Of a DNA stretch of 64,000 bases, positions 11,681 to 22,148 are shown piece by piece. How positions within the stretch are numbered: the stretch's first letter is position 1; each line of letters starts with the position of its first letter. Source of the stretch: Coprobacillaceae bacterium UN01-12pH3A. Its GTDB lineage: Bacteria; Bacillota_I; Bacilli_A; Erysipelotrichales; Coprobacillaceae. The DNA lies in NCBI GenBank assembly GCA_027676805.1, contig JAQENU010000002.1:310001-374000 (forward strand). Direction: 5' to 3'. A model generated the notes under the pieces. It worked only from the letters and a program-made list of their open reading frames with translations, was not told the origin of the DNA and searched no databases. The position numbers were made by a program, and so were the translations under genes.

Positions 11681-12584
11681 AGCAATCATAAATAGAATCA
11701 ATTTCCTTTAATTCCTGATAGGTATCGATCTCAACGATATCTCCCTCATATACCGGTCTCACCAAGATATCATAATGCTCTTTGCAAAAACGAAGTGAAA
11801 CTTCATCCCAATACTTCTGTTTCCCATCTGGTTCCATGTTGTAGACTTTGGTGATATCTACAGACATTTTCTTTGCCGAAGGCTGATCCCAGTAAGAAAT
11901 GCCATACATGTGATAACAGTCATTTCCGCCTACCATTACTTCCTTAATATGTCCGTCTACGACTTCAAAACACCAATCATCGGTATAATCTACTTTCTTC
12001 CCTAAATAGTTGCTTTGATACTCGTACTTGCGAATGATTTCCGGATTATACAACACTAAATCTGATTCCAGTACATATGCATGATCTAATAAATCTTTAA
12101 TCATTAAAGCACTGCCAATATTATTCGCTTCACTATAAGTGAAATTATCAATAAATTTAATCATTGGATATTTCTTTAATAATAAATCAAACTGTTCTCC
12201 TAAATACCCTCTAACAATCGTAATATCTGTAATACCTGCAGCGATCACAGCATCCAGTAATGTTTCAATAATTCTTTTACCATTCACTTTGATCAGTGGC
12301 TTTGGTGTATTTAAAGTAACCGGCACCATCCTTGATCCAAATCCAGCAGCCATAAAAATTGCTTTTTTTACTTTATAAGGTTCTAACCAGCGGTATCCTT
12401 TTAAAGTTACGATATATTCTACTGTTTGTTCAATTAATTCTAAATTTAATAATTCTTGAATCATATTTTCTAAATCCAGCATATCTATATGCAAAATTTT
12501 GGCATATTGTTCTAAAGAATAGTTTTCACCTTGATATTTTTCAATTAATACCAGTACATTAAATTGATCTTGTCTTAAGTTCAT
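11679..12584 (-). CDS. LicC-like nucleotidyltransferase with N-terminal winged helix (copy 2)
   Basis: A paralogue of the 10709 gene with the same 301-residue length and layout: a winged-helix-like domain (1-70), then FMAAGFGSRMVPVT with TPKPLIKVNGKR, then LESDLVLYN. The end EGDIVEIDTYQEL again suggests a CTP-using phosphocholine-type transferase. The N-terminal domains differ more than the catalytic domains, so the two copies may respond to different signals. The ATG follows AAGGGGAAGAGAT. Its start overlaps the preceding YitT-like gene by 26 bp, which indicates one transcript. Confidence 0.85.
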   Translation of the reverse strand: MNLRQDQFNVLVLIEKYQGENYSLEQYAKILHIDMLDLENMIQELLNLELIEQTVEYIVTLKGYRWLEPYKVKKAIFMAAGFGSRMVPVTLNTPKPLIKVNGKRIIETLLDAVIAAGITDITIVRGYLGEQFDLLLKKYPMIKFIDNFTYSEANNIGSALMIKDLLDHAYVLESDLVLYNPEIIRKYEYQSNYLGKKVDYTDDWCFEVVDGHIKEVMVGGNDCYHMYGISYWDQPSAKKMSVDITKVYNMEPDGKQKYWDEVSLRFCKEHYDILVRPVYEGDIVEIDTYQELKEIDSIYDC

Positions 12585-13188
12585 TGATCTCTTCCCCTTG
12601 TCTTCTTTTTATTTCCAGTTTAATCAGAACATTCATGACTTGAGTTTCTAGGACACTAAACAAAATCCCAAAGATAACTGCCATGTAGCCATATGTAAAT
12701 AAGCCCATAGTTAATACAGCAATACTCAGTACACGAATGGTCGTTCCGACTTGGATCATTGGATATTTCTTATTGACGATTAACGCAATGACATCAAATC
12801 CCACTGTTGATGCATTGGCACTGATGCATAAATAATAGCCCACCCCAACTAAGATGGAAGCAATAACCACACAAATCAGTGGATTCATAATAAATTCTAT
12901 TCCTAATGATCTAAAGAAACTTAAAAATCCCATATAGCAGATACTGCTGATAATCGATTTTAAAAAGTTCTCTTTCCCTAATTTAAAAAAACACAACGCT
13001 AATAAAATGACTGTGAAAATATTTGCAATAATTGAAATATCTACAGGCAAAAAATTTGAAATAATCAAGGAACAACTGGTTACTCCCCCATTAACAATTT
13101 TATTGGGAACAGTAATGAATGCATAAGCCGCAGTCAGCAATATATTTCCTATAATTATTTTCAAAATATCTCTTAATTGTTTTGTCAC
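12559..13188 (-). CDS. Short YitT/YczE-like membrane protein
   Basis: A 209-residue protein with five or six hydrophobic helices and the motif ISANASTVGFDVIALIV, at the place of the glycine-rich YitT motif. It lacks the C-terminal DUF2179 domain seen in the 9709 protein. The start is a GTG preceded by AAGGTAAG. It overlaps the downstream LicC-like gene, so the pair may import or sense something linked to the nucleotidyltransferase; this is inference only. Confidence 0.78.
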   Translation of the reverse strand: MTKQLRDILKIIIGNILLTAAYAFITVPNKIVNGGVTSCSLIISNFLPVDISIIANIFTVILLALCFFKLGKENFLKSIISSICYMGFLSFFRSLGIEFIMNPLICVVIASILVGVGYYLCISANASTVGFDVIALIVNKKYPMIQVGTTIRVLSIAVLTMGLFTYGYMAVIFGILFSVLETQVMNVLIKLEIKRRQGEEINELKTRSI

Positions 13189-13385
13189 AACACTTACCTT
13201 CTTTTCTCTTCATACTCACCTATGATTGCACAATAAACCTTAATTGTCAATATTTGTTGTTCAAAAGAAAATAATATTTTAAAAAATTTGAACATATTTC
13301 ATGATTAATGACCTAGATATTCTAAAATTGATATACCAATTTTATAGAATCTTTAATAAATTTTGAACAAATCATTTGATAATAT

Positions 13386-13425
13386 AAAAAAAGACAGCTT
13401 AGCTGCTTTGTGCTAAACTGTCTTT
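13386..13425 (-). terminator. Rho-independent terminator of the V-ATPase operon
   Basis: GACAGTTTAGC and GCTAAGCTGTC arms followed by TTTTTTT on the minus strand. The stem begins inside the last codons of the subunit D gene. Confidence 0.88.
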
Positions 13426-14025
13426 TTGATTCTTAATTACTTTTTGTCTCGTAAATTCTTCACGATCTTTTTCTTCTAAAGCTTCTGTAATGAACTTAAC
13501 TGTATTGGTAAATTCAGGAATAGAAATATTCTTTAAAGCATTCGCTCTTTTTTGTGTTTTACGAATCGCATTTGCCAGACGGTAAACACTGTTTTCTACT
13601 TCTGCCAAAATGACAGTTAATTCTTTAACGTGATAGAAGCAGCGATAAGCATAGTCCACTTTTGAATTGGCTCTTTCGAATCCATATCCTAAACGAATTG
13701 GTTGTTTATCGTATTTTACTGTTGGCAGTTCGACTCCCATGACACTTCGATAGCTGACGCTTAATCCCGTGTCAATCGGTACTGCTTCAACGATGTCGGT
13801 AATAACCCCTAGTGAGATATTGGCTTCCTGCAAAGCGTAGTAAGCTCTTTGATAAGAACTCGTAATCTCATCACGAATCTTTTTTACATCGTCCAACAGA
13901 TTCATCATTTCGCGAATCAGGACATTTCTTTTTTTATCAAGCAAATCATAACCAAGGTTCGCTAATTCTAAGGATTTCTTAGTTGCAATCAGATTCCCTT
14001 TTGTTGGGAAAACTTGCGCTGCCAT
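13399..14025 (-). CDS. ntpD: V-type ATPase subunit D (central rotor shaft)
   Basis: A 208-residue, largely coiled-coil protein. The N-terminal FPTKGNLIATKKSLELANLGYDLLDKKR is split by the typical subunit D motif; the C-terminal helix has ANAIRKTQKRANALKNISIP. It forms the central stalk that turns inside the A3B3 head. It lies 2 bp after ntpB and is the last gene of the operon. Confidence 0.97.
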   Translation of the reverse strand: MAAQVFPTKGNLIATKKSLELANLGYDLLDKKRNVLIREMMNLLDDVKKIRDEITSSYQRAYYALQEANISLGVITDIVEAVPIDTGLSVSYRSVMGVELPTVKYDKQPIRLGYGFERANSKVDYAYRCFYHVKELTVILAEVENSVYRLANAIRKTQKRANALKNISIPEFTNTVKFITEALEEKDREEFTRQKVIKNQKDSLAQSS

Positions 14026-14027
14026 AA

Positions 14028-15479
14028 TTAATTACCTGCCGCGTTTGCGTTGTGCAATTCTTTAATAATCGTATCTTCGCTTAGTCCAAAATCTTTTACA
14101 GCTTTTTCATGATCATAATGCTGATCCACAACAGCGTTATCGATACGGTCTAATTCTCCTTTAGGCAAGACAGAAAGTAAATTCCATCCTAAATCCAAAG
14201 TTTCTACGATACTACGATTGACATCGAATCCCTGGTTAATAAAATGTTGTTCAAATAATTTTCCAAATTCCATATATTTTTTATCAGTAGGAGACAATTC
14301 ATCTTCCCCGATAACAGATGTTAATGAACGTACTTCCTGTACATGGTTATAGCAGGCAAATAACTGGTTCGAAACATCTGAATGATCCGCTCTTGTATAG
14401 CCTTCACCAATACCATCTTTCATCAAACGGCTAAGTGATGGTAAGACCCCAATTGGCGGATAAATTCCCATCGCATTCAATTCTGAATCCAACGTAATCT
14501 GACCTTCTGTAATATATCCAGTTAAGTCAGGTACCGGGTGAGTAATATCGTTGTTAGGCATGGTCAGGATTGGAATTTGAGTAACTGATCCTTCTGCCCC
14601 CTTGATAATTCCGGCTCTTTCATATAACGAAGCTAAATCAGAATACAAGTATCCTGGATATCCTTTACGTCCCGGAATTTCCCCTTTACTTGATGAGAAC
14701 TCACGTAAAGCTTCACAATATGAAGTAACATCAGTATAAATAACCAATACATGCATGTTATGTTCAAAGGCTAAATATTCTGCAGCTGTCAAGGCGCAGC
14801 GAGGTGTTAAGATACGTTCGATGATTGGATCGTTTGATAAGTTCAAGAACATAACCACTCTTTCCATAACACCGGCTTCTTCGAATGAACGACGGAAATA
14901 ATCCGCAACGTCATTCGTTACCCCCATGGCGGCAAAGACAACGGCAAATCCTTTACCATTATCATCGGCAACCTTGGCTTGCTTAACGATTTGTACTGCC
15001 AATTGATTGTGAGGCATCCCTGATCCTGAGAAGATCGGTAATTTCTGTCCACGAATCAAAGTCATCAAACAGTCGATTGAAGAAATCCCTGTATTGATAT
15101 AGTTTCTTGGATAAACACGCCCAACTGGATTTAATGGCTGACCATTAATATCAGCAGTTTTAACAGCATAAATATCCCCCAGTCCATCGATTGGCTTACC
15201 AGCTCCGCTAAATACTCTTCCTAGAATTTCTCTGGACAAAGCTAATTCCATTGGATGTCCGACTAATTTTGTTTTTGTATTTGATAATGAAAGATCATTT
15301 GTTCCTTCAAATACCTGAACAACGACACGTTCTCCTTCGATTTGAACGATACGTCCTAAACGAGTTGTTCCATTATCTAATTGTAATTCAACCATTTCAT
15401 CATAAGATGCACCCTGTACGTGATCCAGTACGACTAATGATCCATTAATTTCACTAAGACCTATATATTGAAGACTCAT
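14028..15479 (-). CDS. ntpB: V-type ATPase subunit B (non-catalytic)
   Basis: A 483-residue head subunit. It has the family regions [20 protein letters not shown] and [14 protein letters not shown], where the classic P-loop GKT is absent, as expected for the non-catalytic subunit. The [20 protein letters not shown] and [17 protein letters not shown] segments are also typical. It alternates with subunit A in the A3B3 hexamer. It lies between ntpA and ntpD with spacers of under 20 bp. Confidence 0.98.
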   Translation of the reverse strand: MSLQYIGLSEINGSLVVLDHVQGASYDEMVELQLDNGTTRLGRIVQIEGERVVVQVFEGTNDLSLSNTKTKLVGHPMELALSREILGRVFSGAGKPIDGLGDIYAVKTADINGQPLNPVGRVYPRNYINTGISSIDCLMTLIRGQKLPIFSGSGMPHNQLAVQIVKQAKVADDNGKGFAVVFAAMGVTNDVADYFRRSFEEAGVMERVVMFLNLSNDPIIERILTPRCALTAAEYLAFEHNMHVLVIYTDVTSYCEALREFSSSKGEIPGRKGYPGYLYSDLASLYERAGIIKGAEGSVTQIPILTMPNNDITHPVPDLTGYITEGQITLDSELNAMGIYPPIGVLPSLSRLMKDGIGEGYTRADHSDVSNQLFACYNHVQEVRSLTSVIGEDELSPTDKKYMEFGKLFEQHFINQGFDVNRSIVETLDLGWNLLSVLPKGELDRIDNAVVDQHYDHEKAVKDFGLSEDTIIKELHNANAAGN

Positions 15480-15493
15480 AGTAATACTCCTTT

Positions 15494-17245
15494 CTACGCA
15501 ATACTAGCAATCGCTTCATCGATATCGTTCATATAATCATCTAATAAAGCAATATTACTATTAGGCACATCATATTTCATTTTTACTACTTTTTCAAAGA
15601 TTCCTGTTTCTACTAATAAACGAATCGGTTTACCAGAAGAAACGAATTCTTTTCCTCGCTTATTCAAGTAAAGAATGACTTCCATCATTTTCAACTGTTT
15701 TTCTAGCGGCACATAAGTATCATCCGGATGGAATGCATTTTGCTGCAAGTATCCAACACGTACTACTTTAGCTACTTCGATAATTAATTTTTGGTCATCT
15801 GGCAATACATCAGATCCCATTAATTTAACGATTTCCATCAGTTTGCTTTCTTCGGCTAAGATAGAAGCCAAATCTTGACGGTCACGAACAAATTTAGGAC
15901 CTACATTTTTATTGAACCATCTTTCCAAATCAGGCACATATTCACTATAACTTTGATTCCAGTTAATCGCGAAGTAATGTCTTGCATAAGCTAATGCTTT
16001 ATCTAATGCCCAGAAGCAACGAACGAAACGTTTTGTATTCTGAGTTACGGGTTCAGAGAAGTCAGCTCCCTGAGGAGATACGGCTCCGATAATTGTTACT
16101 GAACCTTCTTTATTGTTTAAGGTTTCCATATAACCCGCACGTTCATAGAACTGTGACAGTCTTGACGGCAAGTAAGCAGGGAACCCTTCTTCAGCCGGCA
16201 TTTCTTCCAAACGTCCTGAAATTTCACGCAATGCTTCAGCCCAACGAGAAGTTGAATCTGCCATGATCGCTACGTGATATCCCATGTCACGATAATATTC
16301 AGCTAATGTTACCCCCGTATAAATACTTGCTTCACGAGCCGCAACCGGCATGTTTGACGTATTGGCAATCAATACTGTTCTGTCTGTTAATGGACGATTT
16401 GACTTAGGGTCAATCAGCTCACTAAATTCTTCCAATACCTGTGTCATTTCGTTTCCACGTTCTCCACAACCTACATAAACGATAACGTCTGCATCACACC
16501 ATTTTGCTAACTGATGCTGAGTCATGGTTTTCCCTGTACCGAATCCACCCGGAATCGCTGCAGCTCCCCCTTTAGCAATTGGGAACAGAGTATCAATAAC
16601 ACGCTGTCCAGTTACTAATGGACGAGAAATCGGTAAACGCTTTGCTACCGGTCTTGATTTTTTGATTGGCCATTTTTGGCAAAGGCTGCATTCATGAATG
16701 TTGCCTTCTTTATCTTCTACTTTCATCACAACATCATTGACACGATATAACCCACTTGGTTTTACTTCAATGACTTTACCGCTGATGAACGGACTAACCA
16801 TACAACGATGTTCAATTAAATCCGTTTCCGGACATGTGGCATAAATGAACCCGCCAGAAACTTCATCGCCGACTTTAGCGATCATTGTTACATCCCATTG
16901 TTTTTCTTCATCTAGTGGTGCAACGTTACTTCCTGTTGCAATGAAAGCACCAGATTCTTTTGCCATTTCTTGCAATGGTCTTTCGATACCATCAAAAATA
17001 TTTCTTAAAATCCCTGGCCCTAAAGTAACTGAAATAGGATTTCCAGTACTGTATACTGGTTCTCCCGGTTTTAACCCTGTTGTTGTTTCATAAACTTGGA
17101 TCGTAGTAAAGTCTTTATTAACAGAGATAACTTCTCCCATTAAACGTGCTTCTCCTACGTATACCATTTCCAACATTGAGAATTCAGTTGCTTGTTTTAC
17201 TTTAACGACGGGACCATTGATTGAATAAATTACACTATTACTCAC
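15494..17245 (-). CDS. ntpA: V-type ATPase subunit A (catalytic)
   Basis: A 583-residue catalytic subunit. The P-loop reads [11 protein letters not shown] (the family usually has G-P-F-G-S-G-K-T), followed by the catalytic glutamate segment [13 protein letters not shown]. The non-homologous insert typical of V-type A subunits lies between about residues 110 and 200 and contains a short Cys-x-x-Cys (SLCQKW region). It hydrolyses or makes ATP coupled to ion movement. An AGGTGACA-type ribosome binding site precedes the ATG. Confidence 0.98.
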   Translation of the reverse strand: MSNSVIYSINGPVVKVKQATEFSMLEMVYVGEARLMGEVISVNKDFTTIQVYETTTGLKPGEPVYSTGNPISVTLGPGILRNIFDGIERPLQEMAKESGAFIATGSNVAPLDEEKQWDVTMIAKVGDEVSGGFIYATCPETDLIEHRCMVSPFISGKVIEVKPSGLYRVNDVVMKVEDKEGNIHECSLCQKWPIKKSRPVAKRLPISRPLVTGQRVIDTLFPIAKGGAAAIPGGFGTGKTMTQHQLAKWCDADVIVYVGCGERGNEMTQVLEEFSELIDPKSNRPLTDRTVLIANTSNMPVAAREASIYTGVTLAEYYRDMGYHVAIMADSTSRWAEALREISGRLEEMPAEEGFPAYLPSRLSQFYERAGYMETLNNKEGSVTIIGAVSPQGADFSEPVTQNTKRFVRCFWALDKALAYARHYFAINWNQSYSEYVPDLERWFNKNVGPKFVRDRQDLASILAEESKLMEIVKLMGSDVLPDDQKLIIEVAKVVRVGYLQQNAFHPDDTYVPLEKQLKMMEVILYLNKRGKEFVSSGKPIRLLVETGIFEKVVKMKYDVPNSNIALLDDYMNDIDEAIASIA

Positions 17246-17277
17246 ATTGTCACCTCCAGCAGGACAACGCCTGCATC

Positions 17278-17871
17278 CTACTTAATAATTAAACCAGAGT
17301 TTTTATAGAACCAATCTTTTTGGCCTTCCAAAGCACTGTCTAGTGATTCGTTAATCACCAATTTATCTGCTTTATTTTCAATGATAAAACCACCGATTGT
17401 GATATCTTCACTAGTTTTGACGGTAATATCTTTTCCATAAGCAGCCACCAATTTATCTTTTAAAGCTAAATCAGCTTCTCTTACATACATTACTGAATTT
17501 TCTAATCCATAAGTCGCTGCCTTTTTCGCTTTTTCAATTAAGAAATTGCTGTAGTCCGCACTCTTAGTAAATTCAACTAATTTATCTTTTGCTTGAGTAA
17601 ATACGTTATTAACATATTCATCTCTTTTTTCAATCAGTTTTTTTGTTCTTTCGCTATGACTTTCAGAAATCTCAGCAGAAGCGGTAGAAGAAATTTCAGC
17701 TAATTCCTGACTCATTTGTAAGTCAGCATCTCTTTTTGCTTCTTCTTTCATTTGTTGATCCGCTTGTTCTTCAAGTTTTTTCACTTCTTCAAGAATAGCC
17801 TGACGTTCTTTGCTTGCTACTGATGTAATTTCATCTTTCATATAGAGAAATACTTGTTCGATATTCTGCAT
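17278..17871 (-). CDS. ntpE: V-type ATPase subunit E (peripheral stalk)
   Basis: A 197-residue protein with a long charged N-terminal coiled coil (about residues 15-110, rich in Glu, Lys and Ala) and a compact C-terminal domain containing ITIGGFIIENKADKLVINES. This is the subunit E layout. It pairs with the small coiled-coil subunit at 23202 to form the outer stalk. It lies 33 bp before ntpA. Confidence 0.93.
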   Translation of the reverse strand: MQNIEQVFLYMKDEITSVASKERQAILEEVKKLEEQADQQMKEEAKRDADLQMSQELAEISSTASAEISESHSERTKKLIEKRDEYVNNVFTQAKDKLVEFTKSADYSNFLIEKAKKAATYGLENSVMYVREADLALKDKLVAAYGKDITVKTSEDITIGGFIIENKADKLVINESLDSALEGQKDWFYKNSGLIIK

Positions 17872-17883
17872 AACACATATCTC

Positions 17884-18204
17884 CTATAATTTAACCCCAA
17901 TTGCTTCAGATACATATCTGTCAATCGTCTCACCGATCTTAGATTCGCCATGACGATCCGGTATTTCAACAATTAAAGGTTTTGGTTGTTTTAATTTGAC
18001 TTCAGATATAATATCTGGACACAGCTCGATGAGCTTTGTAGTAACTAAAATTACAGCGATTGAAGGATCTTTCATTTTCTCTTCAAGCTTCACTAAAAAC
18101 TCGTGACGTTCATGAAGTACGACCCCTTCAATCCCTACTAATCTTAATCCCATTAATGTGTCTGTATTATCGCTGATTAAGAAAAATTTCATATAATCAG
18201 ACAC
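17884..18204 (-). CDS. ntpG: V-type ATPase subunit F (rotor)
   Basis: A 106-residue protein with the subunit F pattern: an N-terminal FFLISDNTDTLMGLRLVGIEG and a central IAVILVTTKLIELCPDII. It binds the central shaft (subunit D). In Enterococcus nomenclature this is NtpG. Spacing of 12 bp to ntpE supports co-transcription. Confidence 0.92.
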   Translation of the reverse strand: MSDYMKFFLISDNTDTLMGLRLVGIEGVVLHERHEFLVKLEEKMKDPSIAVILVTTKLIELCPDIISEVKLKQPKPLIVEIPDRHGESKIGETIDRYVSEAIGVKL

Positions 18205-18213
18205 CTTTCGTTT

Positions 18214-18642
18214 TTATAATTTGTTGATAATTAAGATAGAAATTAATAATCCGTAGATCGCAACCCCTTCACCTAAGGCAACGAAGATCAATGATTTACC
18301 GAAGTTCTTTTCGTTTTCAGAGAAAGCTCCGATAGCAGCAGGAGCAGCAGCAGCAACGGCAATCCCAGCACCTAATGCTGAGAAACCAGTAGCAGCAGCA
18401 GCACCAACAAACCCTAAACCTTGAGCGATTGTTCCGGCGATGCTAGCAGCACCTTCAGCAGCAAATACGCCGTTAGCTTGGAATAAGAATACTCCACATA
18501 CAACAGCTAAGAAACTACAGATATGAGTAGTTAAACGCCATTTAGCTGATTTAGCGTTTACTTTTCCGGTAAACATTTTTACTAATGGTAATGAAATTAA
18601 AGCAATGATTAAAGCTGGTAAAATAAATTCTAATACTGTCAT
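18214..18642 (-). CDS. ntpK: V-type ATPase subunit K (membrane rotor ring)
   Basis: A 142-residue proteolipid with four hydrophobic helices. The second hairpin carries the ion-binding carboxylate in FVALGEGVAIYGLL (Glu125). The first hairpin (residues 5-60) lacks a carboxylate, as expected for V-type K subunits that arose by duplication of a c-type hairpin. The Glu-x-x-x-x-Tyr arrangement is also found in sodium-binding rings, but the coupling ion cannot be decided from this alone. Ala/Gly-rich middle helix. Confidence 0.93.
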   Translation of the reverse strand: MTVLEFILPALIIALISLPLVKMFTGKVNAKSAKWRLTTHICSFLAVVCGVFLFQANGVFAAEGAASIAGTIAQGLGFVGAAAATGFSALGAGIAVAAAAPAAIGAFSENEKNFGKSLIFVALGEGVAIYGLLISILIINKL

Positions 18643-18661
18643 TTTATAAATCCTCCAATAA

Positions 18662-20554
18662 TTATTTATCCTTTATAGTTGTAAACGGAATACCATTTCC
18701 TTCATAGTAACGGCTGAACATTTCATAGAATTCCAAACGCAATACTTGGATTCCGACGATAAGTCCTTCCAAACACATAACAAAGATATTCCCAATGACT
18801 AATACGATCCAATATCCAATACCACCGACCATGTTTGCCAATGTATAAACAACGAGCATCATTCCGGCATGGGACAAGATGAATCCACCAACACGCAGGT
18901 AAGACATGGTATTGGCAACAAATGTTAACACAACTTCAAATAGTTCGAAGAACCCTTCTGTAAAGAATGCCCCGAATCCTTCTGGGAACAATGGTTCATT
19001 TTCAAAACATTTTCTAGTTAACGGTTCTTTTAAGAAGATAGCAAACAACGGAATTACGATGAAGACAATGATCGTAACTGGATTGAGCACATTCATTCCT
19101 AAAACAGTTAATAATGCTAATACTAAGATAGATCCATAGAATAATAATCCGGCAATCCCATTTTGTGAGAACAGCGTTTCTCCATAGTTCTTCTTCTTTA
19201 AGTTTGTATAAATATTAATCAGCATTGAAATAATCGTTAAACAGATCCCAATACTAATCGCACCAATTAATAAAGTCATGGTCGTTTCTTCTGCCATTGG
19301 ATGTACCAATGGTGAAATCAGTTCTTCGTAACCAAAGACAGATCCAAATACAAATCCGAAGATGGTACTTGAGAACCCTAAACGAATTCCCACAGCTCCT
19401 AATTCCATATGGAATTTTTTATAGGCAATATATCCAACTAAAGATAGCAATAACCCTTGCCCAACATCACCAAACATAATCCCAAACAGTAATGTATATG
19501 TTAAGGCAACAAATGGTGTTGGATCAATATCGGTATAGGCAGGTACACCATACATTTCAACGAACATTTTAAATGGTCTTGAGAACCATCCGTTAGATAA
19601 TTTACTTGGCGGTGTTAAACGTGAATCGCCTGTACCAGGACGAACGTTAACTTCAACCCCCTCAATGCTTTCAAAATCTTTTTTGATTTTTTCTGCGTCT
19701 TTCTTAGCAGCAAACCCCATAATGGCGGATTTGCCACCTAATACGATAACGTATTTTTGTGCTTCATATGTTTTATTCAAATGAAGAGCAATCGTATAGA
19801 TACGATCTAATTCAGCTTTATTATCAGCAAATAGCTTGACGATGCGCCCTGCCAAATCATCTGACATCTTTTGTGCTGCATTTGTTTCTTCTTGAATTTC
19901 TGAAACAGCTAATTCAGGAGTCCCATGAACGAATTCCGGAATATGCACTCTTTCAAAATACAGTGATGAGAAAATATTGTCGATTTCCGGTGCTTTAGAT
20001 GGCGTCGTGATATACATACACCATGTATATTGGAAATCATCATGGAATCTTTTTAAGATAAACGGTTGTCCTTCATAATATTGCAGTTTATCCACGTTGC
20101 TGATCGGCAAACGACCAAAACGTACCTGCAAATATTTACAAGAGAACAAGTCATCAAAATCGACTTCCATTCCTGCGACATGGTTTAACTGCACCATGGC
20201 ATCATTATTTTCTTCAACTACAATATCCAACTCTTTCTTTACACGATTGAATGCATCGGCTTGCTCTGCAATATCGCAAAAGAATGAATCAGCTTTAATT
20301 ACATTCATTACATTATTTTCTACTTTGACCTCATCCAGTTTAAATCCATATTGTTCACTGGCCTGAGTCATACGTGATAATAAATCAGCATACGGATTCT
20401 CGCGGTTTAACACCGAGAGTCCATGCACTGAATCTACAAATTTAGATGCCGGCTCCGGATGGAGGTTATCTTGTTCAATTAATTTCAATAAAACTTCATC
20501 GTATTGTTCTTGATTGAACTCGATATCCAAAAGCATCATCTTTGCAATTGCCAT
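18662..20554 (-). CDS. ntpI: V-type ATPase subunit I (a-subunit, complete copy)
   Basis: A 630-residue stator subunit: cytoplasmic collar domain to about residue 330, then about eight membrane helices starting after PTPFVALTYTLLFGIMFGD. The last two helices carry arginines in MSYLRVGGF (Arg554) and VLRLEFYEMF (Arg606); the latter matches the essential channel arginine of the family. It forms the ion half-channels against the K ring. It directly follows a second, truncated subunit I gene with which it is clearly homologous. Confidence 0.96.
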   Translation of the reverse strand: MAIAKMMLLDIEFNQEQYDEVLLKLIEQDNLHPEPASKFVDSVHGLSVLNRENPYADLLSRMTQASEQYGFKLDEVKVENNVMNVIKADSFFCDIAEQADAFNRVKKELDIVVEENNDAMVQLNHVAGMEVDFDDLFSCKYLQVRFGRLPISNVDKLQYYEGQPFILKRFHDDFQYTWCMYITTPSKAPEIDNIFSSLYFERVHIPEFVHGTPELAVSEIQEETNAAQKMSDDLAGRIVKLFADNKAELDRIYTIALHLNKTYEAQKYVIVLGGKSAIMGFAAKKDAEKIKKDFESIEGVEVNVRPGTGDSRLTPPSKLSNGWFSRPFKMFVEMYGVPAYTDIDPTPFVALTYTLLFGIMFGDVGQGLLLSLVGYIAYKKFHMELGAVGIRLGFSSTIFGFVFGSVFGYEELISPLVHPMAEETTMTLLIGAISIGICLTIISMLINIYTNLKKKNYGETLFSQNGIAGLLFYGSILVLALLTVLGMNVLNPVTIIVFIVIPLFAIFLKEPLTRKCFENEPLFPEGFGAFFTEGFFELFEVVLTFVANTMSYLRVGGFILSHAGMMLVVYTLANMVGGIGYWIVLVIGNIFVMCLEGLIVGIQVLRLEFYEMFSRYYEGNGIPFTTIKDK

Positions 20555-20578
20555 ATTCTTTCTCCCTTCATTGTTACA

Positions 20579-22132
20579 TTAAGCTGTATTTTGTTTCCCA
20601 AAAATAGTTTTAATTTTATTTTTGAAAATAGTCAGTACAACTGCTACCGCAACAACTAGTTCCAATGGTAAGTTCAGAATGTTTTGACCAAATTGTACTT
20701 CTTCAAACGCTGCAACAGCGACGATAAGTAAAATAATCAGACCGGTTATCCCACAGAAGCCAAAGATCACATCGCTCGTTTTTTTCAAACGAATATTCTT
20801 GATGATCGCACATAGGCATCCTACCAGCCAATACCCCAATACTAACGTTCCTGCCAAATAGGCAAAACGCATTGGTAAAGAGATTGGCAGGGAAATGATC
20901 GCCGGATAGACATTTGAATAGGCAGCACTACCATAAAGCAAACCAAATATTAAAGTGGCTATACCGATACGGTTAATGATCTTCCATGTATCTGATTTCT
21001 TGGCAAATAAGAATCCAGCTACACTTAATACCGCTCCTAAAACAATATCCCCTAAACAGATACCAAATGACAACATCCAAAGTATGGCAATAAAAGGTGC
21101 TGAATCCACATCCCCATATTGTTTAACCTTTGCCAGTTTTTCAAATGGTTTGATTATCTTATTGTTTTTACGAATGATTGGTGGGTAAACTTTTTGACTT
21201 TGATAGATATTGCTCGGCAAAGTCAAAGCCTGTACACCATCAATTTGTTCAAATTCTTTTCTAATCGAATCTAGTTTATCTGTCTCTACAAATCCAATGA
21301 CAGCCGCAGAATTACTGTAATCGATAATACATTCATGAATCGAATATAAATCCTGCAGGCAGACAGCTTTAGTATAAAGCTCATTCAGCTGCAAACGATG
21401 CTGTTCTTTCAGCACGCTGATTCTCTGATCCATTTTTGCAATGTACCCATCCATTGCTTTGCTTTCCTGTTTCACTTCTTCAAGCGCTTCTTTAGCCGTT
21501 CCATGCACGAATGCCGGTACTCTAATTCTTTCGAATCCGATTGAAGAAAAGATATTATCGATTTCTAATACATCTTTATTTACAGCAATATAAGCGCACC
21601 AAGTATACTGTGAGGTTTCCTTATATACACGAAGTATAAACGGATATCCATCATAGTATTCTAATTTAGCCACATCCCTTGTCGGAATACGACCCACTCT
21701 CACTTTTAAATAATGGCTGTTGAATAAGTGATCTAGATTTAATTTATGACCCTCAATATTTTCCAATATTACTTGAGTCGCATCATTTTCATCTTTTTCA
21801 GCTACTAATTCTTTCTTAACCTTTTCAATCTTATCAAGTGCTGCTTCAATTTCATCAAGATATTGATTTTCTTTTTCAACATTAATTCTTTCATTATGAT
21901 AAGGCAGCTTTTCTAAATTCAACCCTAAGCGTACACTCAGTTCATTGATTCTAGTCAAAATCTTATCATAAGAATCATCTTTAGGCATCACTTCAACATG
22001 TTTGACATCTTTAATTAAACTAGTTGCTTTCTGAGGATGAAAAGCAGTCATATTTTTTATTTTCACCAACATGTCAAATGTATTCTCATGCTGAAAGGTT
22101 ACATTCAACAGGTTCATTTTTTCTATAGCCAT
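20579..22132 (-). CDS. Second subunit I-like protein, truncated at the C-terminus
   Basis: A 517-residue paralogue of the neighbouring ntpI. It shares the opening MAIEKMNLLNV, the collar domain (HYLKVRVGRIP, YDGYPFILRVYKE, DNIFSSIGFERIRVPAFVHGT is split across the same region) and the entry to the membrane domain (DSAPFIAILWMLSFGICLGD). It ends after the helix that corresponds to IIVFIVIPLFAIF of ntpI, so the final two helices and both conserved arginines are missing. The reading frame is intact and well spaced in the operon, which argues for a retained, non-translocating stator partner rather than a dead gene. Confidence 0.9.
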   Translation of the reverse strand: MAIEKMNLLNVTFQHENTFDMLVKIKNMTAFHPQKATSLIKDVKHVEVMPKDDSYDKILTRINELSVRLGLNLEKLPYHNERINVEKENQYLDEIEAALDKIEKVKKELVAEKDENDATQVILENIEGHKLNLDHLFNSHYLKVRVGRIPTRDVAKLEYYDGYPFILRVYKETSQYTWCAYIAVNKDVLEIDNIFSSIGFERIRVPAFVHGTAKEALEEVKQESKAMDGYIAKMDQRISVLKEQHRLQLNELYTKAVCLQDLYSIHECIIDYSNSAAVIGFVETDKLDSIRKEFEQIDGVQALTLPSNIYQSQKVYPPIIRKNNKIIKPFEKLAKVKQYGDVDSAPFIAILWMLSFGICLGDIVLGAVLSVAGFLFAKKSDTWKIINRIGIATLIFGLLYGSAAYSNVYPAIISLPISLPMRFAYLAGTLVLGYWLVGCLCAIIKNIRLKKTSDVIFGFCGITGLIILLIVAVAAFEEVQFGQNILNLPLELVVAVAVVLTIFKNKIKTIFGKQNTA

Positions 22133-22148
22133 AATACATCCCCCTCTG

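Noticed and set aside
13189..13385. Regulatory RNA between the YitT-like gene and the V-ATPase terminator
   Set aside because: The stretch is AT-rich with short palindromes only; no stable hairpin or promoter pair stood out.
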